Positions 16,962-23,359 of a stretch of DNA of 23,359 bases are shown here, piece after piece. The translations under genes and the position numbers were made by a program. The stretch is from Leptospira noguchii serovar Panama str. CZ214. Lineage in GTDB: Bacteria > Spirochaetota > Leptospiria > Leptospirales > Leptospiraceae. A model generated the notes under the pieces. That model ran no database searches. It saw only the letters and a program-made list of their open reading frames with translations, and had not been told where the DNA came from. Where the stretch lies: contig NZ_AKWY02000027.1 of NCBI RefSeq assembly GCF_000306255.2, positions 1-23,359 on the forward strand, read 5' to 3'. Position 1 is the first letter of the stretch, and every line of letters begins with the position of its first letter.

Positions 16962-17444
16962 TTATTGAGATAGTTTTTTAAGTAATGCTTTGCTTACGAT
17001 TTCGGGAACTTGGTTGCTTACGTCTCTTCCATGTCTTGCCACTTCTTTTACAATTGTAGAGGAAATGAATGAGTATTCTCCGGAAGACATTAAAAAAACG
17101 GTTTCTACATTTGGGGCTAATTTTTTATTCATTAAAGAAATTGCATATTCATAATCAAAGTCCGTAACGGCCCTAAGCCCCCGGATGATACTGTTTGCGC
17201 CCACTCGATTGCAATAATCTACAGTAAGACCCTGGAAGGTATCGATTTCCAAACCTTTCATACCTTTTGTGACTTCGCGAATAAATCCTAATCTTTCTTC
17301 GATCGAAAATAGAGTAGACTTGTTCGAATTGACAGCGATTGCAATGATCACTTTGTCGAAAAGTCCTAAAGACCTTTGAAGAATATCCAAATGTCCTTTT
17401 GTCAACGGATCAAAGGAGCCTGGATAAATTGCCAAGTGTTTCAT
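16962..17444 (-). CDS. coaD: phosphopantetheine adenylyltransferase
   Basis: 160 residues, the normal length. It has the nucleotidyltransferase motif [12 protein letters not shown] (7-18, T-x-G-H with His18), [12 protein letters not shown] (88-99) and the ISST-I-V-K motif (127-133). It makes dephospho-CoA from 4'-phosphopantetheine and ATP, the penultimate step of CoA synthesis. Its ATG overlaps the argG stop by ATGA (17441-17444), so translation is probably coupled to argG. Confidence 0.97.
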   Translation of the reverse strand: MKHLAIYPGSFDPLTKGHLDILQRSLGLFDKVIIAIAVNSNKSTLFSIEERLGFIREVTKGMKGLEIDTFQGLTVDYCNRVGANSIIRGLRAVTDFDYEYAISLMNKKLAPNVETVFLMSSGEYSFISSTIVKEVARHGRDVSNQVPEIVSKALLKKLSQ

Positions 17445-18652
17445 TTTTTACGAAGCCTTGCCGTTTCTTGAGCGGGTAAACCGTAGATATTAATAAAACC
17501 TTCGGCGTCTTTCTGATTGTATAATTCTTCTTTTTCGAAAGTCGCCATTTCTGGGTTATAAAGAGAGACCAAAGATTTTCTTCCGACAACGAAACAAATC
17601 CCTTTGTAAAGTTTTATTCTTACGGTTCCGCTAACGTATCTTTGTGTTTCCGAAATAAAAGCTCTAACTGCTTTCATTCTAGAAGAAAACCAGTGACCAT
17701 TATAGATCAGTTCTGCAAATTCGATTGAAAGTTTATCTTTATGATGTTGTGTGTCCCGATCGATTGTAATTGATTCTAAATCTCTATGAGCTAAAAATAA
17801 TACAGTTCCACCGGGAGTTTCGTAAACTCCTCTGGATTTGATTCCTACGAGACGATTTTCGACGATGTCAATTCTTCCTACTCCATGTTTACCTGCAATC
17901 GTATTGAGGGTTTCCATTACCTCGAGAGGATTCATCTTTTTACCGTTAACCGCTACGCAGTTTCCTTCCTCGAAATCAAGTTCCAAATATTCGGGAGCAT
18001 CGGGAGCTTTTTCGGGGGAAGTAGTTAATAAAAACATTTTTTCGTCAGGTTCTTTATAAGGATTTTCTAATATTCCACCTTCATAAGATATATGCATTAG
18101 ATTGCGGTCCATTGAATACGGCTTTTCCGCGGTTACCGGAACCGGGATACTTTTGGATTTTGCGTATTCAATCAGATCCGATCTACCCCCGAAATTCCAA
18201 ATTCTCCAAGGGGCGATGATTGTTTTTTCCGGAGCTAAGGATTTAACACCGAGTTCAAAACGAACCTGATCATTTCCTTTACCGGTGGCTCCATGTGCAA
18301 ATGCATCCGCGCCTTCTTTTTCGGCAACTTCTACCATTGCCTTGGCAATAAGAGGTCTGGCTAAGGAGGTTCCAAGAAGATACCTCATTTCATAAATAGC
18401 GTTTCCTTGAATGGCTGGAAAAATAAAATCTCTAGCAAACTCTAAACGTAGGTCTTGGATGTAAACTTTGGAAGCTCCGGTTTTAATTCCTTTTTCTTCT
18501 AGTCCGGAAAGTTCTTCCTTTTGACCTATATCTGCAGTAAAGGCGATTACTTCGCAACCGTATGTATCTTTCAACCAGGTGAGAATTACGGACGTATCCA
18601 ATCCACCGGAATAAGCGAGAACGATTTTCTTAACAGGTTTGTTTTGCGCCAT
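17441..18652 (-). CDS. argG: argininosuccinate synthase
   Basis: 403 residues, typical of the enzyme that joins citrulline and aspartate using ATP in arginine synthesis. The P-loop-like motif AYSGGLDTS (13-21) binds [27 protein letters not shown] and PWRIWNF are the other family markers. It is the first gene of the operon with coaD and ndk; there is no sign of an arginine operator that I can name, and no strong promoter box is visible upstream. Colinear with known enzymes as far as I can judge, no defects seen. Confidence 0.97.
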   Translation of the reverse strand: MAQNKPVKKIVLAYSGGLDTSVILTWLKDTYGCEVIAFTADIGQKEELSGLEEKGIKTGASKVYIQDLRLEFARDFIFPAIQGNAIYEMRYLLGTSLARPLIAKAMVEVAEKEGADAFAHGATGKGNDQVRFELGVKSLAPEKTIIAPWRIWNFGGRSDLIEYAKSKSIPVPVTAEKPYSMDRNLMHISYEGGILENPYKEPDEKMFLLTTSPEKAPDAPEYLELDFEEGNCVAVNGKKMNPLEVMETLNTIAGKHGVGRIDIVENRLVGIKSRGVYETPGGTVLFLAHRDLESITIDRDTQHHKDKLSIEFAELIYNGHWFSSRMKAVRAFISETQRYVSGTVRIKLYKGICFVVGRKSLVSLYNPEMATFEKEELYNQKDAEGFINIYGLPAQETARLRKK

Positions 18653-18798
18653 TCTGAGAACACTGAAAATTGGTACGGGTCTCTAGACAACCGGATTTTC
18701 ACGGTTTTACAGCGGGATTTGAACGGTTTTAGTTTTGGCTCTTATACTTTCCTCTCCACTACAGAATAGAATGTAGGTTTGGAGTAAAAAAAATGAGA

Positions 18799-18870
18799 AA
18801 GAATTTTCTAAAAGTATGAGTTCCTACAATTTTAGAATTTGTTCGTAAGATCGTGATTTGCGGTAGTTCA
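18799..18870 (+). repeat. D-family degenerate repeat, copy 2
   Basis: AAGAATTTTCTAAAAGTATG, TTCCTACAATTTTAGAATTT and GTGATTTGCGGTAGTTC align in order with 14781-14855. Confidence 0.6.
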
Positions 18871-18913
18871 CTAAAAGCCGTCATATTGAATGATTTATAG
18901 TTTTTTAACATTA

Positions 18914-19011
18914 GAGTTGTTGAAAAATTAATTCTCAATCAGTTTCTGTTTCATGGAAACGGTAAATTAAAGCAGTTTTTTGATCTGAATTATGGAATTT
19001 TTCAACAACTC
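18914..19011 (+). repeat. A-family MITE-like element, copy 5
   Basis: 98 bp, left end GAGTTGTTGAAAAATTAATT, right end the complement of GAGTTGTTGAAAAATTCC, with TA on both sides (18912-18913, 19012-19013). The core TTTCATGGAAACGG and AAAGCAGTTTTTTG is conserved. Confidence 0.8.
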
Positions 19012-19038
19012 TATTCTTTTATTATTATAATTTCTGTA

Positions 19039-19157
19039 TGAGTTCCCGCACTTGAATACAACAGATTCAAGTATTATAAACTTCTATTTTTTAAATTGTG
19101 GTAGTTCCTACATTTTAGAAATAGATCTGTAAAGTTTAGATCCAACTTTTTTCAGAA
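19039..19157 (+). repeat. D-family degenerate repeat, copy 3
   Basis: GAGTTCCCGCACTTGAAT, GTGGTAGTTCCTACATTTTA, GAAATAGATCTGTAAAGTTT and CAACTTTTTTCAG match blocks of D copy 1. Confidence 0.45.
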
Positions 19158-19279
19158 TTATAGATTTTTTACGCAGAACTTGCGTTAGTAGAGTATCTAA
19201 AAACGATACGATTTAAATGCGAAATTATACAATACCATATCGTATAAGGATAGGTAGAAGTCTTAAATAAGATATATTA

Positions 19280-19376
19280 GAGTTATTTAAAAAAGAATTC
19301 CCCATATGCTTTTGTTTCATGGGCGCGGTCGATTGAAGCAGTTTTGTTAAACGCCACTATGGAATTTTCAACAACC
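19280..19376 (+). repeat. A-family MITE-like element, copy 6
   Basis: Left end GAGTTATTTAAAAAAGAATT, core TTTCATGGGCGCGGTC and GATTGAAGCAGTTTTGTTAA, right end GAATTTTCAACAACC with one base lost near the tip. The left TA border is kept. Confidence 0.65.
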
Positions 19377-19379
19377 TAT

Positions 19380-19554
19380 TTATTTTTTGAGAACATTTTT
19401 ATAAAAAGCTTTTTTCAGATTTTTATCGATCTCTTTTTTCGAACGATTGTCTATTTTTAATTCTAAAAAATAATAATCTAATTTGGATTTGGTGATGGAA
19501 TGAGATTCGTTTTGTAGAATATTCTTATTTAGAAAAATAATATTTATTGATTTT
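19380..19554 (-). pseudogene. possible 3' remnant of a gene
   Basis: On the minus strand 57 codons are open with no ATG, GTG or TTG, ending at a TAA (19380-19382) directly beside A copy 6. The translation is hydrophilic and looks protein-like: ITKSKLDYYFLELKIDN, then RSKKEIDKNLKKAFYKNVLK. Codon use (ATC, GAT, TCC, ACC) resembles the real genes here. It may be the tail of a decayed gene; chance openness in AT-rich DNA is also possible. Confidence 0.3.
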
Positions 19555-19650
19555 TATATTCTATGTAAAAAATTTATTTACTTTTTAGAGTAAAGTTTTT
19601 TCTAGTTCAATCTCCTTGAATTTAATCTTTATAAATATTATTTTTTTGGC

Positions 19651-19676
19651 ATGTTATTTTAAGAATAACATTTTTT
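19651..19676 (+). terminator. AT-rich hairpin with T-tract upstream of protease 1
   Basis: ATGTTATT (19651-19658) and AATAACAT (19664-19671) pair perfectly around TTAAG and are followed by a T run. It stands 80 bases before the protease ATG, so it may end leftward read-through or act in the protease leader. Confidence 0.35.
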
Positions 19677-19755
19677 AAAATGATTAGTTATATATTGTGG
19701 TTTATGTTTAAGGGTTTAGCAGAAGACAGTTTCAAAATTAAAACAGAGGGATTGA

Positions 19756-22140
19756 ATGAGATTTTTTAATTTATTAAAGACCAATTCGAATATAAAAATA
19801 CTTTTAAGTATATCTATATTATCGATTTTGATTTTATTTTCTTGTAAGGAAAAACAGGGACCAGGGATAGAATCTTGGTTTTGGGTTTTAAATCCAGTTC
19901 AACTGGATAGTAAAGCAATTTCTGAAAGGACGTATACGTCAGACGGTAGGATAACGTTTGCGAAGTTCAATTCGGATTTAGTTCCTTATTCACGTAAACA
20001 AGCACCAGAAGTATTAAAGACGTATTTGCAATTATCCTTAAGTTCAGATGCTAAATTTCTGCGCTCAAACCGAGTAGGAGGATATGACCACGATCGTTTT
20101 CAGCAGAGATACAAAGGAATTAAGGTAGAGAATGGAATTTACACGGTGTTATCAAAAGAGAATACGATAGAACTGATGATGGGTGAATTTTATCAAGTTC
20201 CAGAGGATTTGAGCTCGTCTCCTAAACTATCAGAGGCAGAAGCACTTGCAAAAACTCTAAAACATGTCGGAGTGAAGAAATATCTTTGGGAAGTATCAGA
20301 ACGCGAAGCATCATTGAAGCTTAAGAAAAATGATCCGAATGCAAGTTATTTTCCCAAGGGAGAATTATTATTTTATCAACATTCATTGCCAAAATCCAAC
20401 TCTCCAAAGGAATTTCGGTTAGCGTATAAATTTGGAATTGTCTCAATAGATCCGCCTTCTTCGAGATATGTATATGTAGATTCTAATTCTGGTGAAATTT
20501 TATCCAGTAAAGACGCTAGAAGATACGAGGCAGGTGGAGGAGATACGATTCCAACAACTCCTCAAACTCCTCCGGATACGAATTATGGAATTTGTTTTCC
20601 TGATCAAACTCCTTGTATCAAACAGGGATCAGCGTCGACTCGTTTTAGCGGAGTAAAAACGATTACGACTTGGACGGCAGATGAAGAAAATCATTATGAG
20701 CTTAAGGATTATTCCAGAGGTAAGGGAATTATTACGTATTCTTGGGAGTTTGTAAAAGATCCATTCATGGGTATCTATCTTGCGAATATTCCAATAATTG
20801 ATACTAGCAATAATTGGACAAAATTTGAATATCATGACGACTACAATCACGATGCGTTATTGGATGCACATTGGGGAATTGAAATGACTTATGACTATTT
20901 CAAATTTGTTCACAATCAATCGAGTTATGATGGAAATGATAGTAAAGTAGTGAATAATGTGCATTATTTTAATATATTTCTAGCGAATAACGCATTTTGG
21001 GATCCTGTTACAGAAGAAATCTATTACATTTATTGTCCTCATAACAGCATATGTAAAATTTTTGATCCCACCTATGTAGACCCTACGTATGAAGACTTTA
21101 CATCTTTGGATATTGTATCTCATGAATTTGGACACGGTGTCAATGGGGACCTTGCAGGTTTCGTTCTTGATATGGAGCCCGGTGCTCTTGACGAAGGATT
21201 CAGTGATATTTGGAACATTGCTGTAAATAACTACGTAAACAAAGTTTTAGGAATGCAAAAGAACATCTGGTTAATAGCGGATGAAACCGTTCCGGGAGGA
21301 GGAATGCGTTCTGCGGAAAATCCAAAATCTACTACAGTATTGAATCCGGGACCAAATACATATTACGGAGGTCTTTGGGATTTCGTGGATAACGAAGTGC
21401 ATACAAACAGTCTTGTCTTGAGCCATTGGTTTTATACTTTATCGAAAGGAAAGCAAGGGATCAATGATCAATGGTGTGAATATAATGTTTCTGGGATCAG
21501 TATTGAAAAGGCGGAAAAAATCGCTTATGCTGCTCTTCATTATCTCTTTCCAACGTCCGGTTATTCTTCTGCAAGGACTGCAGCAATTTATTCAGCTAAA
21601 GCCTTGTATGGTAAGTTTTCATCAGAAGTAAAAAGTACAATCGATGCTTGGGATGCAGTAGGTGTTCCGGCGGAGACAACTTCTCGCGGAGGAGAAGGAA
21701 TGTATAAGCCACATTATTATATCACTTTTGTAAAACTTTCTAATTTAGAGCGAGATTCCGAAAATGATTGTGGATACAAGGACAATTCATACTTACATCC
21801 GACTGTTATTAAAGGATTTACATATAACATGGTGTTATCGAGTCAAGGTGTGGTAAGTATTCCATCCAAGATTCACAAATGGAGAGTATGGATCGATTTC
21901 AATCGGGACGGTAGTTATGATTCTTCAGAAATGGTAGTTCAAGATTCTGTGAATTCTTCTTATGGTGGAACTATTCAAAAATCGATTCAGATTCCAACGA
22001 CTGCGCTTACCGGAGATACTAAGATGAGAGTTTCTATGAAGGCGGCTCAAAGCGGAGAGGTCTATCAACGATCAGATGAATCCTTTGCTGAAGGAGAAGT
22101 TGAAGATTACTCAATAACCATTAATAATTTTAGTCTTTAG
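19756..22140 (+). CDS. M4 (thermolysin-like) lipoprotein metalloprotease with GEVED domain, copy 1
   Basis: 794 residues. A lipoprotein signal ends ILFSC at Cys30. Residues about 60-150 fit an FTP-type propeptide and about 190-255 a PepSY-like propeptide, followed by a Pro/Thr linker (about 260-280). The M4 domain has NAFW (412-415), the zinc motif HEFGH (His456, Glu457, His460), the third ligand Glu480 in GALDEGFSD (exactly 20 residues after His460, as in thermolysin, with Asp484), and the catalytic His549 in VHTNSLVLSH. The C-terminus (about 690-790) has the GEVED-type signature, with WIDFNRDGSYD and FAEGEVEDYSI. All catalytic residues are present, so a secreted or surface protease made as a zymogen is expected. 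L. interrogans has similar tandem thermolysins reported to cut complement proteins; this is likely one of that group, unconfirmed. AGAGGG precedes ATG by five bases. Confidence 0.92.
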   Translation: MRFFNLLKTNSNIKILLSISILSILILFSCKEKQGPGIESWFWVLNPVQLDSKAISERTYTSDGRITFAKFNSDLVPYSRKQAPEVLKTYLQLSLSSDAKFLRSNRVGGYDHDRFQQRYKGIKVENGIYTVLSKENTIELMMGEFYQVPEDLSSSPKLSEAEALAKTLKHVGVKKYLWEVSEREASLKLKKNDPNASYFPKGELLFYQHSLPKSNSPKEFRLAYKFGIVSIDPPSSRYVYVDSNSGEILSSKDARRYEAGGGDTIPTTPQTPPDTNYGICFPDQTPCIKQGSASTRFSGVKTITTWTADEENHYELKDYSRGKGIITYSWEFVKDPFMGIYLANIPIIDTSNNWTKFEYHDDYNHDALLDAHWGIEMTYDYFKFVHNQSSYDGNDSKVVNNVHYFNIFLANNAFWDPVTEEIYYIYCPHNSICKIFDPTYVDPTYEDFTSLDIVSHEFGHGVNGDLAGFVLDMEPGALDEGFSDIWNIAVNNYVNKVLGMQKNIWLIADETVPGGGMRSAENPKSTTVLNPGPNTYYGGLWDFVDNEVHTNSLVLSHWFYTLSKGKQGINDQWCEYNVSGISIEKAEKIAYAALHYLFPTSGYSSARTAAIYSAKALYGKFSSEVKSTIDAWDAVGVPAETTSRGGEGMYKPHYYITFVKLSNLERDSENDCGYKDNSYLHPTVIKGFTYNMVLSSQGVVSIPSKIHKWRVWIDFNRDGSYDSSEMVVQDSVNSSYGGTIQKSIQIPTTALTGDTKMRVSMKAAQSGEVYQRSDESFAEGEVEDYSITINNFSL

Positions 22141-22156
22141 AAATCTCTAATATAGT

Positions 22157-22212
22157 TGCGAAAAGTTTCTAAATCGGATTAGTAGGTTAAACCGATTTAG
22201 GATCTTTTCGCA
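22157..22212 (+). terminator. long hairpin after protease 1
   Basis: Left arm TGCGAAAAGTTTCTAAATCGG-type (22157-22177) pairs with CCGATTTAG and GATCTTTTCGCA (22192-22212), about 19 of 21 positions, with a 14-base loop. It begins 16 bases after the stop. The following T-tract is short, but the stem is the best candidate terminator in the window. Confidence 0.55.
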
Positions 22213-22274
22213 GTTTAAAATTAAAGTCTGTCCCAACATTTTAGAATCTTTAACAAAATGTATGTTTCCCACAG

Positions 22275-22398
22275 AATTACTACTCAGATCTATGAAAATA
22301 ATACTATAGATTTATTTCCAAAAAAATTAGAATGTGGAATTTTCTTCAAAAAGTTATGAATTCCAGGTTAGGCGCAATTTTTGAAGATTTCTACATAT
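22275..22398 (+). repeat. E-family degenerate repeat, copy 2
   Basis: ATTACTACTCAGATCTATG with AAAATAATACTAT, then GAATTCCAGGTTAGGCGCAA and TTTTTGA, in the order seen at 15042-15160. Confidence 0.55.
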
Positions 22399-22862
22399 CC
22401 ACAAAATTACTCATCAATCTGGCACTATTTTCATACGCCCGAGTAATAAGTCCTTTAAAACAATTTGTAGATCTTGGGATAAAGTCAAAATTTGTATAAG
22501 TTCCTACATTTTCAGGTTTTTAGTCGCTGTTAAAGAATTTCATCTAATTAGAAATTCATTTTATAAAAGTCTTCTTTATCTTCAAATTTGAAATAATGAT
22601 TATACAATTGAGCATTGAATCGATTTAGAATTAGTTTTCAAAATTAAAACCTTCAATTTTAAAATTTTGTAAAGGTCCTTTTTTTATAAAAATACTTTAC
22701 TTTTATAATATATTTTTTTACTCATGCGTTTGTTTAAAACCTTAAGTTCACTGAGTGCATTTTATTACATCTTTTTTGTAAATTTGCAATAATTTAACCT
22801 AACGCGTTGTAGTTGGTGAGTGAGGGTTTACTAAATTTAAACACCAAAACAGAGGGGATTGA

Positions 22863-23359
22863 ATGAGATTTTTTAATTTATTAAAGACCAATTCGAATAT
22901 AAAAATACTTTTAAGTATTATTATATTATCGATTTTGATTTTATTTTCTTGTAAGGAAAAACAGGGACCAGGGATAGAATCTTGGTTTTGGGTTTTAAAT
23001 CCAATTCAACTGGATAGTAAAGCAATTTCTGAAAAGACGTATACGTCAGACGGTAGGATAACGTTTGCGAAGTTCAATTCGGATTTAGTTCCTTATTCAC
23101 GTAAACAAGCACCAGAAGTATTGAAGACGTATTTGCAATTATCCTTAAATTCGCAACCTTCGTTTTTACGTTCAAACCGAGTAGGAGTATATGACCACGA
23201 TCGTTTTCAGCAGAGATACAAAGGTATTAAGGTAGAGAATGGAATTTACACGGTGTTATCAAAAGAGAATACGATAGAACTGATGATGGGTGAATTTTAT
23301 CAAGTTCCAGAGGATTTGAGCTCGTCTCCTAAACTATCAGAGGCAGAAGCACTTGCAAA
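22863..23359 (+). CDS. M4 lipoprotein protease, copy 2, cut by the window edge
   Basis: ATG at 22863, with AGAGGGG five bases before it, opens a frame that runs to the right edge (165 codons seen). The visible part covers the lipoprotein signal (Cys30 in ILFSC) and the first propeptide domain, and is a near copy of the 19756 gene: I count 19 differing bases in 497 (about 96% identity). Eleven of the 19 fall in one short patch at residues 97-105, where SSDAKFLR of copy 1 becomes NSQPSFLR. The last roughly 130 bases are identical. The catalytic domain is outside the window, so activity cannot be judged. It is a second member of a tandem protease array. Confidence 0.9.
   Translation, partial: MRFFNLLKTNSNIKILLSIIILSILILFSCKEKQGPGIESWFWVLNPIQLDSKAISEKTYTSDGRITFAKFNSDLVPYSRKQAPEVLKTYLQLSLNSQPSFLRSNRVGVYDHDRFQQRYKGIKVENGIYTVLSKENTIELMMGEFYQVPEDLSSSPKLSEAEALA

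Larger units (their letters stand above)
18653..19379. other. repeat-rich region upstream of argG and of the protease locus
   Basis: About 727 bases with D copies (18799-18870, 19039-19157) and two A copies (18914-19011, 19280-19376), all in the same orientation. No gene is supported. Confidence 0.6.
22141..22862. other. spacer between the two proteases
   Basis: 722 bases with a strong hairpin (22157-22212), an E repeat (22275-22398) and AT-rich sequence without a gene. Similarity to the upstream region of protease 1 resumes only in the last tens of bases (GGGTTTA and AAAACAGAGGG-ATTGAATG), so the duplication covers the gene and little of its promoter. Confidence 0.6.

Noticed and set aside
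18521..18769. 82-codon plus-strand frame
   Set aside because: Antisense to the start of argG, which is clearly coding on the other strand.
20629..20850. 73-codon minus-strand frame inside protease 1
   Set aside because: Antisense shadow of the M4 domain coding sequence.

Overview
The window looks like chromosomal DNA of a pathogenic Leptospira, most likely of the L. interrogans group. Three things point there: a low G+C content, a partial DUF1564 gene (a family I know almost only from Leptospira), and a tandem pair of M4 (thermolysin-like) lipoprotein proteases followed by a GEVED domain. The long intergenic stretches full of decayed small inverted-repeat elements also fit. This is a reading from memory of family patterns; no database was searched.

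Layout. 2-367: end of a DUF1564 gene. 741-4729 (+): a tight five-gene cluster holding a membrane-anchored protein, a helical protein, a MotB/OmpA-like protein without a MotA partner, a Cys-rich lipoprotein and an M14-type metallopeptidase or deacylase. The first three genes overlap by ATGA. 5350-8939 (-): an operon read from 8939 downwards, with a Tat-signal small subunit (gluconate 2-dehydrogenase subunit 3 type), a GMC flavin oxidoreductase, a DUF2905 membrane protein and a class I/II aminotransferase. A ferredoxin gene (9018-9260) is transcribed divergently. 9899-11852 (+): a PAS-PAS histidine kinase and a single-domain response regulator. 12433-12879 (-): a frameshifted small membrane-protein gene preceded by a 22-codon hydrophobic ORF. 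13057-14523 (-): isocitrate dehydrogenase with coenzyme-site residues of the NAD type. 15461-15643 (-): a small hypothetical protein. 16539-18652 (-): argG-coaD-ndk. 19756-22140 (+) and 22863 to the right edge (+): the two M4 proteases.

The gene-poor spaces are not empty. I see at least five repeat families by eye. A is about 95-99 bp with GAGTTGTTGAAAAATTA ends and TA at the flanks (six copies). B is about 70-75 bp with ACAAGCTATCTCAAAAATA ends (three copies). C is about 100-150 bp and GC-richer (three copies). D and E are degenerate AT-rich segments. A and B have the form of miniature inverted-repeat transposable elements.

No obvious phage, CRISPR array, tRNA or rRNA was seen. The points most worth following are the orphan MotB-like gene in a coupled envelope operon, the tandem proteases with near-identical 5' ends and one clustered variable patch in the propeptide, the MITE-like families, the near-leaderless promoter of the GMC operon and the NAD-type residues in Icd.
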